A stretch of 64,000 nucleotides of DNA, taken from the NCBI RefSeq assembly GCF_026130545.1, contig NZ_JAMOIM010000024.1:1-64000 (forward strand). The letters run 5' to 3'. Shown here piece by piece: positions 26,218-35,674 of this stretch; positions within the stretch are counted from its first letter, which is position 1; each line of letters opens with the position of its first letter. A program made the translations under genes and the position numbers. This DNA is from Lichenifustis flavocetrariae. GTDB taxonomy: Bacteria > Pseudomonadota > Alphaproteobacteria > Rhizobiales > Beijerinckiaceae. The notes under the pieces were generated by a model. That model saw only the letters and a program-made list of their open reading frames with translations, was not told the DNA's origin and did no database searches.

Positions 26218-26280
26218 GTGCGACAAACCCTATCGGCTCGCGACGGTGTGCGAGAACCTCTGATTTCAGGTTTGTCGCAC
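26218..26280. promoter_or_regulatory. res-like site of the Tn3-derived element
   Basis: A perfect 11-base inverted repeat, GTGCGACAAAC at 26218-26228 and GTTTGTCGCAC at 26270-26280, lies immediately ahead of the resolvase start at 26281. This is where Tn3-family res subsites sit. Confidence 0.5.
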
Positions 26281-26591
26281 ATGCTGGTCGGTTACATGCG
26301 AATTTCCACCAGTGACGAGCGCCAGTCGGTCGATCTGCAACGCGATGCCCTCATCGCCGCGGGTGCGGACGAGCGACATCTGCACCAGGACAAAGCGTCG
26401 GGCGCGCATGACGACCGACCGGCCTGAAAGTATGTATGGCCGATCTGCGCGATGGCGATGTGCTGATCGTCTGGAAGCTCGATCGGCTCGGCCGATCACT
26501 GTTGCATCTGATCCGTATCGTCGAGGAGCCGAAACAGCGCGGCGTCGCTTTCCGGTCGCGGACCGAAGCCATCGACACCACGAGTGTCTAG
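26281..26591 (+). pseudogene. Frameshifted Tn3-family resolvase
   Basis: The first 49 codons read MLVGYMRISTSDERQSVDLQ then RDALIAAGADERHLHQDKAS, a good resolvase start with the catalytic serine in RIST. The frame is lost near 26425 (DDRPA-stop), and the next frame continues seamlessly with LKVCMADLRDGDVLIVWKLD then RLGRSLLHLIRIVEE, ending in TEAIDTTSV. One missing G explains the break. The C-terminal DNA-binding domain is deleted, where transposase sequence begins. Confidence 0.75.
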
Positions 26592-26756
26592 GGAACCACA
26601 ATCCCCGACGCGCTCCTCGCCCAGGTCGCGCCGCAACCTTGGAGCCACATCGCGCTGACCGGCGACTATATTTGGAACGAGATTGACCACCCCCTCGAAC
26701 GATACCGCCCGATCCGCGCCAACCGCTTCAATTCCAAGAACTTCGTCTTCCCTTAG
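26592..26756 (+). pseudogene. C-terminal fragment of a Tn3-family transposase
   Basis: Fifty-four codons reading IPDALLAQVAPQPWSHIALT then GDYIW, matching the LSPLGWEHINLTGDY block near the end of Tn3 TnpA proteins. The stop codon lies inside the right-hand inverted repeat, as in intact elements. Everything upstream of this block has been deleted. Confidence 0.7.
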
Positions 26757-26789
26757 CGTGTCTCATTGCAGAGATTCCCACGGAGCCCC

Positions 26790-27775
26790 AGGAAGGGCAC
26801 CGCGAAGGCGCGGATGCGGCCATGATGCCGGCGCAGGAAGGCGATCGTGTCGTCGTCGTGCCGGGTCTGCCTGTTGGCCTGGGCCGCGGCCGTGGCCTGG
26901 GCGAGCGCCTCCCAGCTCGCGACGGTTGTGATCGCCGCATCGAGCGACAGGTCGTCCTCCTTGCGGGCCGCGATGGCGTTGCCGAACCCTGCGAAGAAGT
27001 CGAGGGCGTCGGCAGCCGCGGCGATGCTCTCTATAAGATGCGCCTCGCGATCGGCCTCGGCCTGCCGGAACGCGCGGCCGACCAGGGTCTCGAACATGGC
27101 GATCGCCACATCGGTGAGCGCCGTCTCGGTGTCGCGCAGGAAGGCGGCCAGGGTGGCGTACCGGCGGCCCGGGCGCATCTGCGTGAAGTTCTGAGCCGTG
27201 AGGCGCCGGCCTTCCTGGGCCAGGCGGCGGATGCGGTGGGCCGGAATGGCCTTGAGCACGGATGCGGGAACACCGACGTGACGCACGGCCTCGAGCCGGT
27301 CGACGAGGCCGCGCATGGCCGTCCGGCCAGCGGCGCCTGGCGGCTCGCGCAGCCAGGAGACCCCGCTCTGCCGGGCATGTCGTGGTCCGATCGTGAGCAG
27401 CGCCTCCATGCGAACGACGAGGGCGGGCGTCAGCCGCCCCGCGACGTCGGCCAGCAGGGCCTCCTCGGCCTCGGTGCAGGCTTGGGCCGCGAGACGCTCC
27501 AGCACCGTGATGCCGGGAATGACGATGCGCCGCCGCCGCATCTCGTCGGCCAGGGCGCAAACCACGAGCCGGTCCTTGGTCGCCGCGAGGGCGACACCGC
27601 GCGCGAAGGCGACGAGGTCGCCGCGCACCGGGCGGGACAGGTCGGCGAAACCGAAGCGGCGGCGCAGGATCGCCAACTGCTCGTAGCGGGTGGGCACGCG
27701 GCGGGCGAAGGCGGCGAGCGCGTCTGGATCGACCCCGAGCTGTTCGGCTAGGAAACTCCCGGCACCGCTCGCGGC
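26790..27775 (-). pseudogene. Internal fragment of a second Tn3-family transposase
   Basis: About 330 codons of a Tn3 transposase N-terminal region: FLAEQLGVDPDALAAFARRV, YEQLAILRRRFGFADLSRPV, DEMRRRRIVIPGITVLERLA and TLAAFLRDTETALTDVAIAM. Both ends are broken. At the 5' side it joins the remains of a DUF932 gene near 27780, missing about 85 normal N-terminal residues. At the 3' side it stops at the edge of the Tn3-derived miniature element, which appears to have landed in it. The long antisense open frame across this region is an artefact. Confidence 0.75.
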
Positions 27776-27782
27776 CATCAAC

Positions 27783-28604
27783 ATGCAGCATGGGCTCCTG
27801 TCGCATCGCGGCGAACTGGTGAAGACGCTGGAGGCCGAAGACGGGCGGGTCGAACTGCGGGCCGTCACCGGACCCGATTACGGCCGCATCTGGGATCATG
27901 AACTCGTCGGTGCTGTCATGAAGATTGCGGGCGACGGGGTCGGCGACACGCGCTGGAAAGTGCCGGGCGTCCTCGACTGGTCGACCATGGTGCACAACCC
28001 CCACCTGGCGGTGACAAAGGAGACGACCACGCTCTACACCTCCGATCGCGATGTCTTCCTGTTCCTGGTCGACGACACCCATCCGATCGAGGCCGGGCGG
28101 TTGCCGAACGGCGATCCGGATCTGTTCTTCCGCGGTTTTTATTGCTGGAATTCCGAGGTGGGCTCGAAGACCCTCGGCATGGCGTCCTTCTATCTTCGTG
28201 CCGTGTGCATGAACAGGACCATTTGGGGCGCGGAAGGCTTCGAGGAGATCACGATCCGGCACTCGAAGTTTGCCGCCGGGCGTTTCGCCCACGAGACCAC
28301 GCCGGCGTTGGAACGCTTCGCCACCTCCTCGCCCGCCCCCTTCGTGGCTGGCATCCGGGCGGCGCGAGACCGCATCGTTGCCCGCAAGGACGAGGAGCGC
28401 GACAGCTTTCTGCGCGGGCGCGGGTTTTCCAAAGCCGAGACGCAGACGATCGTCGCGACCGTGCTGCGGGAAGAAGGGCGTCCACCGGAGTCGATCTTCG
28501 ACTTCGTGCAAGGCATCACGGCCCTCGCCCGCAGCAAGCCGCATCAGGATACCCGCCTCGACCTGGAGGGCCGCGCCGCCAAGCTGCTCGCCGCTGCGCG
28601 ATGA
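27783..28604 (+). pseudogene. DUF932 protein, N-terminus lost to a transposon
   Basis: The frame from MQHGLLSHRGELVKTLEAED onward matches DUF932 proteins of alphaproteobacterial plasmids: AVTGPDYGRIWDHELVGAVM, TLYTSDRDVFLFLVDDTHPI, FRGFYCWNSEVGSKTLGMAS and RSKPHQDTRLDLEG. Full-length members have roughly 100 more N-terminal residues. These end where the transposase fragment begins, so the gene was cut by the Tn3 element. The remaining 273 codons are uninterrupted and could be expressed from the internal ATG. DUF932 resembles phage/plasmid recombination-associated proteins; its role is unproven. Confidence 0.7.
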
Positions 28605-28749
28605 GGTGATGCGCAGCGGGTGGCGGCTGTTCTGGCTCGGTATGTGTGAGCGTTGAGCCGGGTGAGAGTGAAAGGGTGGAGCGGGGTTTCGTGACGGGTC
28701 AGGACGAGAGGCAAAGAGCATCTCGGGGCCCGTCATGGAGATCCGTTCC

Positions 28750-30868
28750 ATGGCCCCTGCGCTTCCGAAGATCGTTCTCAGCGCGTCGCGAGACATACCC
28801 TTCAACAAGCTGATGCTCAGCCAGGCGAACGTGCGCCGGGTCAAGGCCGGCGTGTCGATCGAGGAGCTGGCTGAGGATATCGCCCGACGCACCCTGTTGC
28901 AGAGCCTCACCGTACGACCCGTTCTTGACGCGAACGGACTTGAGACCGGGATGTTCGAGATCCCTGCCGGCGGGCGTCGCTACCGCGCCCTCGACCTGCT
29001 GGTCAGGCAAAAGCGCCTGGCCAAGACCGCACCCGTCCCCTGCGTCATTCGCGAGGACGGCCTCGCCGAGGAAGACTCGCTGGCCGAAAACATCCAGCGC
29101 GCGCCTTTGCATCCGCTCGACCAGTTCCGCGCCTTTCTGGCCTTGCGCGAGAAGGGACAGTCGGAGGAGGAGATCGCCGCGGCTTTCTTCGTCTCCGTCG
29201 CCGTCGTCAAGCAGCGGCTGCGTCTGGCCGCGGTGTCCCCCAGGCTCCTCGACGTCTATGCCGAGGATGGGCTCACGCTTGATCAATTGATGGCTTTTAC
29301 GGTGAGCGGCGACCACGCACGCCAGGAGCAGGTCCACGAGCGGCTGCAAGCCTCCTTTACGCGGGAGCCCTATGTGATCCGCCGCATGCTGACCGAGAAG
29401 GCCGTGCGAGCCTCCGACAAGCGGGTGCAATTCATCGGTTTGGACGCCTATATCGATGCCGGCGGCACGATCATGCGCGATCTGTTCCAGAGCGACGACG
29501 GTGGGTGGTTGCAGGATGTCGCGCTGCTCGACCGGTTGGTGGCGGCTAAGCTCGCAGAGGCCGCCGAGGCGGTCCGCTCCGAAGGTTGGCACTGGATCGA
29601 GGTGGCGCCCGATCTGCCCTATGGCCACGTCTATGGCCTACGTCAGCTGCGTGGCGAGCCCATCGCCGCCTCTGAGGAGGAACAGGCTGCGCGGGCTGCG
29701 CTGCAGGCCGACCATGACAGCTTGGAGGAGCGTTATGCCGACGCCGCAGACCAGCCCGAGGCGGTCGACCGGCGGCTTGGCGAGATCGAGGCGGCCCTGG
29801 CGGCTCTCGATGATCAACCCCTGGCCTTCGATCCGGCCGAGGTGGCGCGGGCGGGAAGCTTCGTCAGTATCGGGATCGAGGGTCGGCTTCGGATCGAGCG
29901 CGGTTATGTGCGTCCCGAGGATGAAGCCCCCCTCCTGTCTGACCCGCAGCCGGGTGCCAGCGGCGACGCCGATGGGGGTAAGCCCGCGGATTTCGGCAGC
30001 ACAGGCACGGCGCCCAGTGCCATGCCGATGGGTGTCGCGACGGCCGACGCGAGGACGGTCGAGCCGGAGGAGGACGAAGGATTGAAGCCCCTCTCCGATC
30101 GGCTGATGACCGAACTGACGGCGCATCGGACGCTGGCGCTCCGCCAGGCCCTCGGCGAACAGCCGGAGGTGGCGTTCCTCGCGGCTCTTCATGCCCTCTG
30201 CCTCAAGGCCTTCTTCCGCTACGTGCCCGACAGCTGCCTGGAGCTCGATCTGAAACAGATCGGCTTCTCGGCCCAGGCGCCGGGATTGAACGACAGCCCA
30301 GTTGCGACCGCGATCGAGGCCCGTCACCAGGCCTGGGCCGCCACCCTGCCGAAAGATCCGGGCGACCTCTGGGACGTGCTGCACAGCTTCGACCGCGACA
30401 GCCGGCAGCTGCTCTTCGCGCATTGCGTGGCACTGTCGGTCAATGCCGTGGCCGAGACCTACAATCGCCGCCCGCGAGCGCTCGCCCATGCCGATCGTCT
30501 GGCTGCAGCCGTCGATCTCGACATGGCGGCGGCGGGATGGACGCCGTCTGTCGAGACCTATCTCGGTCGTCACCAAGGCCCGCATCCTGGAAGCGGTGCG
30601 GGAGGCCAAGAGCGAGCGCGTGGCTGAGAGCATCGCCCACCTCAGGAAGGGCGAGATGGGTGAGGCGGCGCAAGCGCTGCTGATCGGATCCGGTTGGCTG
30701 CCCGAGCCGTTGCGTACGCCAGGTCGCGATCGGAGCGTGCCAGACGATGCGCCTCTGATGAAAACGCCGGAGATCGTGATCGACGGCGATCAGGTTGCCG
30801 CGACAGGCGATCTGGAGCCCAGCGTCGAGCTGGACTGCCCCCTGCCGCACGCGATCGCGGCTGAATAG
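28750..30868 (+). pseudogene. ParB/Srx-type plasmid protein, split by a frameshift
   Basis: The frame starting at 28750 (GGAG site just upstream) encodes a ParB-like nuclease domain at about residues 25-150: MLSQANVRRVKAGVSIEELA, FEIPAGGRRYRALDLLVRQK and LAEEDSLAENIQRAPLHPLD. A helix-turn-helix region and a long C-terminal domain follow. The usual C-terminus (TKARILEAVREAKSERVAES, then LLIGSGWLPEPLRTPG) is present but in the next frame, so the reading frame breaks near 30563 (YLGR then HQGPHP) and ends at 30627; the intact continuation stops at 30868. A lost pair of bases or one extra base would explain it. This is the large plasmid ParB-like family, not the partner of the ParA at 16.5 kb. 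Confidence 0.75.
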
Positions 30869-30974
30869 CCGCAACACTTCCTCCCTTTCACCCTTGGGCC
30901 TGCCGGCTCGGACCACCTGACGAAGCGCGCTTCGTCGGGACCGACGGCAGGTCTTTTCCGTTCAGGAGACCGGT

Positions 30975-32066
30975 ATGACGGAGTGCAATGCCTCCGATCT
31001 CGCACGCCATCTCGCTCAGCACACGGAAGCGGTGTGCCGCCACTATCTGCCGGCGGGGCGGCGGCAGGGACGCTATTGGATTGTCGGCGACGTTCGCAAC
31101 ACGCCGGGCCGCTCCACCTTCGTGCGGCTCGTCGGGTCCGAACGCGGTAAAGGTGCCGCTGGTAAGTGGAGCGATCCCGCCACGGGGGAATACGGCGATC
31201 TTCTCGATCTCATCGGCGCGAGCTGCGGCCTCGTCACCTTCAGCGACGTCGTGCGAGAAGCGTGTCGTTTCCTCAGCCTGCCGCGACCGGCGTCGCGGGT
31301 GCGCTTGGAGCGTCGCCGTGTACCCGCAGCAGCCGGATCGCCACAGGCCGCACAACGTCTTTTTGCATTGTCGCGACCGATCGATGGCACGCTCGCCGAA
31401 ACTTACCTGCGCTCGCGCGATCTTGACGGGCTGCACGAGACCGCCGCGCTCCGCTTTCACCCGGCCTGTCGCTACAAGCACGACACCGGCCCGGATGAGC
31501 TCTGGCCAGCGATGATCGCCGCCGTCACCGATGTGTCCGGTGACATTACGGGCGTCCAACGCACCTATCTGTCGTCCGACGGCCGCAAGGCGCCGGTCGA
31601 CTCGCCACGGCGCGCCCTCGGCTACCTGCTCGGCCACGCCGTGCGGTTCGGCACGGCTGCCGAAGTGATGGCGGCCGGGGAAGGCATCGAGACCATGTTG
31701 TCGTTGCGCTGCGTGCTGCCCACCATGCCGATGCTGGCGGCGCTCTCGGCGGCTCACCTTGCCGCCGTCCTGTTTCCTCCGACGCTCCGCCGGCTCTACA
31801 TCGCAAGCGACCTGGACACGGCTGGCCGTGTGGCCTGCGACCGATTATTCGAGCGGGCGCAACAGGCCGGCATCGAGGCGATCGCCTTGCGGCCCTGGCG
31901 CGGCGACTTCAACGACGACCTCTTTTCCGACGGCCCGGACGCGCTGCTGGCCCACCTGCGGGTGCAGCTTGCGGCGGAGGATGTCGAGCGCTTTACGAAA
32001 CCTGCGGCTCCGGCATGTCCGGGGTTGGCGGTTAACCGACGCTGCGTCGATCGAAGCGGCGGGTGA
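30975..32066 (+). CDS. Toprim-domain plasmid protein (primase/DUF7146-like)
   Basis: A 363-residue protein. The N-terminal half (about 15-130) has the DUF7146-like pattern PAGRRQGRYWIVGDVRNTPG then GKWSDPATGEYGDLLDLIGA. The Toprim core follows: AAGEGIETMLS (catalytic Glu, about 235) and LYIASDLDTAGRVACDRLFE (the DxD pair, about 276-278), and later WRGDFNDD. It probably binds DNA and catalyses primer synthesis or nicking. A GGAGA ribosome site precedes the ATG. It follows the ParB-like gene in the order normal for these plasmids. The last about 25 residues are low quality and may have been altered. Confidence 0.75.
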   Translation: MTECNASDLARHLAQHTEAVCRHYLPAGRRQGRYWIVGDVRNTPGRSTFVRLVGSERGKGAAGKWSDPATGEYGDLLDLIGASCGLVTFSDVVREACRFLSLPRPASRVRLERRRVPAAAGSPQAAQRLFALSRPIDGTLAETYLRSRDLDGLHETAALRFHPACRYKHDTGPDELWPAMIAAVTDVSGDITGVQRTYLSSDGRKAPVDSPRRALGYLLGHAVRFGTAAEVMAAGEGIETMLSLRCVLPTMPMLAALSAAHLAAVLFPPTLRRLYIASDLDTAGRVACDRLFERAQQAGIEAIALRPWRGDFNDDLFSDGPDALLAHLRVQLAAEDVERFTKPAAPACPGLAVNRRCVDRSGG

Positions 32067-32335
32067 AGCGTCACGGTGACCCGATACCCGACGGCAGGCG
32101 CACCCTGGCCTTCTTGAGAGGCGATCGAGGCCGAGCCGGCTTGGCCCGGCAACGGCTGCGGCCGGCTTTCTTCCCCGGCGCGGCCTCCTCGCGCAACAAC
32201 AAAGCCGCCCTTCGCCGTCCTCCGCTCATGCTCCGGCCGCGGCGCGTTGCGCCTGCGGTGCCAGACCGATCCAGCCCGGCCAAGGGGATCGCACGAAGGC
32301 CGCGAGGAGCGCGGCCGACCGCCAGGATCTCCCCC

Positions 32336-33277
32336 ATGACACCCGACCCGCTCACCCTCGATCTCGACCCCATGCACGGCGCCTCGCCCACCGACCAACT
32401 CGTCAGCCGGCTCGAACTCTTCGGCTATCAGCCCTCGCCTGACGAACCCGACCCGCGGCCCGCCCTCGAGGACGAACGTCTGCAGATGGCCGCGGAGGAC
32501 ATCGTCGACGTTCTCACCACCGTGCTGACCGGCACCCGCTCCGAGCCCGATCTCGACGACCTGCTCTGGGGCGCCGTCAACCTGTTCCACCGCAGCGTCG
32601 ACCGCGTGCAGCGCCTCCTCGATGCTAACGCGGATGCGCAGCGCAAGAGCCAGCGCGAGCAGGACGGCTCCGAGGTCCGCTCGGTCGAACTCGAACGCCT
32701 GCTCGCTCAAGGCGAAGTCCTGATCGACCGTCGCGACACCCTGGAGGCGCTGCGCGATCGCGCGGCAGAAGCCTTCGAGGCACACACCGGTTCCGTGTGG
32801 CGGCCCCGCGCCGGCTCACTGGTCAACCATCGGGCGCTGACCGCGGCGGTGATCGACAGCCGTGATTTCCTGATGGCCAAACGGCGGACCGAGACCGCTG
32901 TGCTGATGCCGGCCGGCCCGCGCATCGCCTTCACGGGCGGCCTCGACTGCAACGATCATCGTGCGATCTGGGCCGCACTCGATCGGGTGCAAGCCAAGCA
33001 TGCCGGCATGGTGCTGCTGCACGGCGGCTCACCGAAGGGGGCCGAACTGATCGCCGCCAAATGGGCGGATCATCGCAAGGTGCCGCAGATTGCCTTCCGG
33101 CCGGATTGGACCCGGCATGCCAAGGCGGCGCCATTCAAGCGCAACGACGCCCTGCTCGATACGCTGCCGATCGGGGTTGTGGTGTTCCCGGGCTCTGGCA
33201 TTTCCGACAATCTGGCCGACAAGGCCCGCAAGCTCGGCATCCCGCTGTTTGATTTTCGGACGAGAGGAGGCACGTGA
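32336..33277 (+). CDS. DUF2493 (YspA/cpYpsA-related) SLOG-family protein
   Basis: I start at ATG 32336 (MTPDPLTLDLDPMHGASPTD; AGGA site), since a longer frame from 32063 adds a basic low-complexity stretch. The N-terminal half is helical. The C-terminal domain (about 205-313) is DUF2493: RIAFTGGLDCNDHRAIWAAL, MVLLHGGSPKGAELIAAKWA and GVVVFPGSGISDNLADKARK. That is a Rossmann-like nucleotide-binding fold of the SLOG superfamily, some members of which sense nucleotide derivatives in stress or defence. Its biological role on plasmids is unknown. Confidence 0.75.
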   Translation: MTPDPLTLDLDPMHGASPTDQLVSRLELFGYQPSPDEPDPRPALEDERLQMAAEDIVDVLTTVLTGTRSEPDLDDLLWGAVNLFHRSVDRVQRLLDANADAQRKSQREQDGSEVRSVELERLLAQGEVLIDRRDTLEALRDRAAEAFEAHTGSVWRPRAGSLVNHRALTAAVIDSRDFLMAKRRTETAVLMPAGPRIAFTGGLDCNDHRAIWAALDRVQAKHAGMVLLHGGSPKGAELIAAKWADHRKVPQIAFRPDWTRHAKAAPFKRNDALLDTLPIGVVVFPGSGISDNLADKARKLGIPLFDFRTRGGT

Positions 33278-33402
33278 GGGCGCCGTGAACCCTCATCCGA
33301 GAGGTCATCTCGTCGGAGGTTCCACGCGAGGCATTACCGCCGATGCCACTACGAGACCGCCAACGCGGCTCTCTTGCGGCGCGGCCCATCCATCGACCTG
33401 CC

Positions 33403-33675
33403 TCAGGAGTGCGTGTGCGCCTTCACATACGCTTTCAAAATGTCCTGCATCCGGGTCAGGTGGCCCTTGCCCTGCCGTTTGAAGAACTCGAAGACGTCGG
33501 GATCGAGTTTAAGATGGACGGCTTTTGAGCTTCTCGCGGGTTCCAGCCGAGCCTTCGCCCAGAACTCCGGCCCGAGCTCCTCGACTCCGGTGGGCGCCGC
33601 CGGATCGTGGAACAGTTCATCTCGGTCCTTCATCTCCCTGATGGAAGCGAGCGAGGCTCTCCTTGTATCGGTCAT
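33403..33675 (-). CDS. brnA: BrnA-type antitoxin
   Basis: A 90-residue protein with a charged N-terminus (SIREMKDRDELFHDPAAPTG) and a C-terminal ribbon-helix-helix-like domain VHLKLDPDVFEFFKRQGKGH, the BrnA pattern. It overlaps the end of the toxin gene by about 59 bases. An AAGGAGG site upstream favours ATG 33675; GTG 33684 is possible. It should bind and neutralise BrnT and repress the operon. Confidence 0.75.
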   Translation of the reverse strand: MTDTRRASLASIREMKDRDELFHDPAAPTGVEELGPEFWAKARLEPARSSKAVHLKLDPDVFEFFKRQGKGHLTRMQDILKAYVKAHTHS

Positions 33676-33925
33676 GTTCGTCACGCCCTCCTTTCCATGC
33701 TGTGATCAGGCGGGTTTCGCCGCCCCTGTCGGTGTGCACGACGATGAAGCATTCGTCCTCCACCAAGCCGATCGAGATTTGACGGACCTCGCCATAGTCT
33801 TCCCTTGTGTCGATCGAGGTCAGAACGGGCCCCTCGAAAATCAGGGCCGCGTAAACCATGTCGACCTTCCGTTCGGCGATGACCTGCCGCCGTTTCTTCT
33901 CATCCCACTGAAACAGCAACCCCAT
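33617..33925 (-). CDS. brnT: BrnT-type ribonuclease toxin
   Basis: A 102-residue protein with the BrnT layout: FQWDEKKRRQVIAERKVDMV, the IFEGPVLTSIDTREDYGEVR strand pair and FIVVHTDRGGETRLITAWKG. These small toxins are RelE-like RNases. The gene precedes the antitoxin, the usual BrnTA order. The residues 70-90 and overall length are normal. The role is plasmid maintenance or stress response. Confidence 0.8.
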   Translation of the reverse strand: MGLLFQWDEKKRRQVIAERKVDMVYAALIFEGPVLTSIDTREDYGEVRQISIGLVEDECFIVVHTDRGGETRLITAWKGGRDEHDRYKESLARFHQGDEGPR

Positions 33926-34726
33926 TCATCCCTTGTCGCTCAACGCTCCCTCATCGAAGGACGAGGCGTCTGCGGAGGGCATAGGCTGATCCTCCACCTC
34001 AATGTACACTCTTTACGTAGATTCCCCAAGCCTTCTCGTCCGCGATCGGAGTGTCTGAGGCGCTCGCCGTTCACGTCGGGCCGACCTACCGCACGACGAT
34101 ATAGACGTTCGACGCCGATCAGATCGGAGTGTGTCGGACGGTTGCAGGAGATCGCTTCCGCAAACACTCGCACGATGAGGGCTGAACCCACGCCCCACCG
34201 GAGCCCTCACCTGTGTTGACCGACCAAGTCCTCGGCTGAGCCTTTGGCAGGGGAGCGGCGCCTGCGCCGACCTTGCGCAGGATCGTCAGACCATGAGCGC
34301 GAGGCTCCGAAACAGGATCAAAGTGCCGAGCGGACCAGCCGACCTCCTCGATGACCAAGACGCCAAAGACGTGTCCCATCTCATCTGAACGAACCCGCGT
34401 CCCGCACGGCCTCTGTCATGGCTTGATCTGACCGAAGGACGGCTGCGCCTTGACCGCCTTGACCGCAATGGGTCGGGCCAACTTTCTTCCCCTGACGTCG
34501 CCACCCCGCGCGAAGCATGCGCGGGGCCCCTTGGTGGCGCCGCCATTCCTCGCGGGATCAAGAAAGTCATCCCGATCCCATCCTCCGCTCCGCTGCGGGC
34601 CTGAAACCCACCCCACGCGACACGTCGCGCGAGGCCCCGGGGGCTGCGGCGGCGCTCGCCTCCGGTCTCGCGATCGCCATCGAGGCCGCGATGGGCGCGG
34701 GTTCGACCAGACCAAGGATCACGGAT
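33926..34726. other. 800-base gap without a supported gene
   Basis: Several antisense and overlapping short frames exist, but none has both a family pattern and a ribosome site. Two short minus-strand frames (34119-34379 and 33940-34191) are discussed among the rejected items. The region should contain the promoter of the BrnTA operon and of the DUF736 gene. Confidence 0.3.
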
Positions 34727-35050
34727 ATGGCGACCATCGGTTCATTCAAGAAGATCGGCACGGGCTACACGGGCGAGATCACCACGCTTTCGGTGCAAGC
34801 CAAGAACGTCAAGATCGTCCACGAGGAGACCCGGACAAGCGAGGGCGCTCCACACTACCGCATCTTCGTCGGCCGAGCCGAGATCGGCGCCGCTTGGATC
34901 AAGCGCTCCAACGAGGGCCGCGGCTACCTGAGCCTGAAGCTCGATGATCCTTCCTTCAGCAACCCGATCTTCGCCAACCTCTTCGAGGACGACAGCGCTG
35001 AAAGCCACAGCCTGGTGTGGTCACGGCCGAGCAAACGCAACGGCGAGTGA
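34727..35050 (+). CDS. DUF736-family protein
   Basis: A 107-residue protein starting MATIGSFKKIGTGYTGEITT and containing LSVQAKNVKIVHEETR, HYRIFVGRAEIGAAWIKRSN and YLSLKLDDPSFSNPIFANLF. This is an almost archetypal DUF736 member, a small single-domain protein common on alphaproteobacterial plasmids. An AAGG site precedes the ATG; the open frame extending upstream is not coding. Its role is unknown, but it is frequently encoded near conjugation genes. Confidence 0.85.
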   Translation: MATIGSFKKIGTGYTGEITTLSVQAKNVKIVHEETRTSEGAPHYRIFVGRAEIGAAWIKRSNEGRGYLSLKLDDPSFSNPIFANLFEDDSAESHSLVWSRPSKRNGE

Positions 35051-35180
35051 GAGCCACGAGCCCTGCCGCACGCGCGGCAGGGCTCATCCAGAACGAGGCA
35101 GATGATCCACTTCGGGGGTCCGGCATCGTCTCACCATCCCGATCACGTTGCTTACCATCTTCGCGCATTGGAGCTGCGCC

Positions 35181-35582
35181 ATGATCTTCCTCGGCCTGTT
35201 TGTCCTCGCCACGCTCGTTGCCCTGACCCGGTACCTGTTCTGTCTCGCCGTCTACACGGTGCCGACCGTCTGCGGCCTCGGTGTCGCGTTTGTAGCGCAG
35301 GCGACCGGAGCCGGCCTGCTCGGCGCCGGATTGGCCGGGCTGCTCACGAGCACCTTTTCCCTTGCTGCAGGCCGGATGCTGTTCGCGCGCGCTCGCTCTC
35401 CTCTCACCCGTGTCCTGATCGGTGTCCTCTACGTCTCACCAGCCTTTGCGTCGGGCTTTGGCCTCTCCTATGAGCTGCTTGCACCCGGCCCGTCCAATGT
35501 CGTCTGGCACGTGGGGCTGGCGCTGCTGGGCGGCGTGATGACCGGCGTGGTGGCGTTGCAGCGCCTGGCTGCATGGCTCTGA
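35181..35582 (+). CDS. Small integral membrane protein
   Basis: A 133-residue protein with three to four hydrophobic segments (about 1-25, 30-60, 70-95 and 105-130). The GGAG site sits 7 bases before ATG 35181. It follows the DUF736 gene on the same strand, an arrangement I have seen in related plasmids, but the family is not named here. It may be a plasmid-transfer accessory membrane protein. Confidence 0.6.
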   Translation: MIFLGLFVLATLVALTRYLFCLAVYTVPTVCGLGVAFVAQATGAGLLGAGLAGLLTSTFSLAAGRMLFARARSPLTRVLIGVLYVSPAFASGFGLSYELLAPGPSNVVWHVGLALLGGVMTGVVALQRLAAWL

Positions 35583-35674
35583 CGAGATCGGAGGAAGGAA
35601 CGGCTGGTCGCCGTGATCCACGACGGGCCTGGACATCAGGGCGGACGCCCTCGCAAGTCACTCACTGCAGAACT

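Larger units (their letters stand above)
26092..26789. mobile_element. Tn3-derived miniature element bounded by 38-bp inverted repeats
   Basis: IR-left (26092-26129) and IR-right (26752-26789, inverted) are each exactly 38 bases, start GGGGCTCCGTGGGAAT on the outside and end ACACGCTAAG on the inside. The inner ACGCTAAG is the classic Tn3-family terminus. The 698-base unit contains a res-like site, a frameshifted resolvase and the last 54 codons of a transposase, so it is an internal-deletion derivative that could only move with a transposase supplied in trans. The five bases on either side (TACCT and AGGAA) are not a target duplication, so one flank has probably been rearranged. Confidence 0.8.

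Noticed and set aside
26087-26794. Target-site duplication around the Tn3-derived element
   Set aside because: The five flanking bases are TACCT on the left and AGGAA on the right. They are not direct repeats, so no duplication can be claimed.
26763-28910. A 715-codon open frame on the minus strand
   Set aside because: It runs antisense to the DUF932 gene and out of frame with the transposase fragment. High GC content keeps it open; the matching family blocks are in the other frames.
33940-34191. Minus-strand 83-codon frame before the BrnTA operon
   Set aside because: No ribosome site and no family pattern; the downstream end overlaps the BrnT promoter region.
34119-34379. Minus-strand 86-codon frame (MGHVFGVLVIEEVGWSARHF)
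   Set aside because: The N-terminal part looks protein-like, but the rest is of low quality and there is no start signal; at best a fragment.
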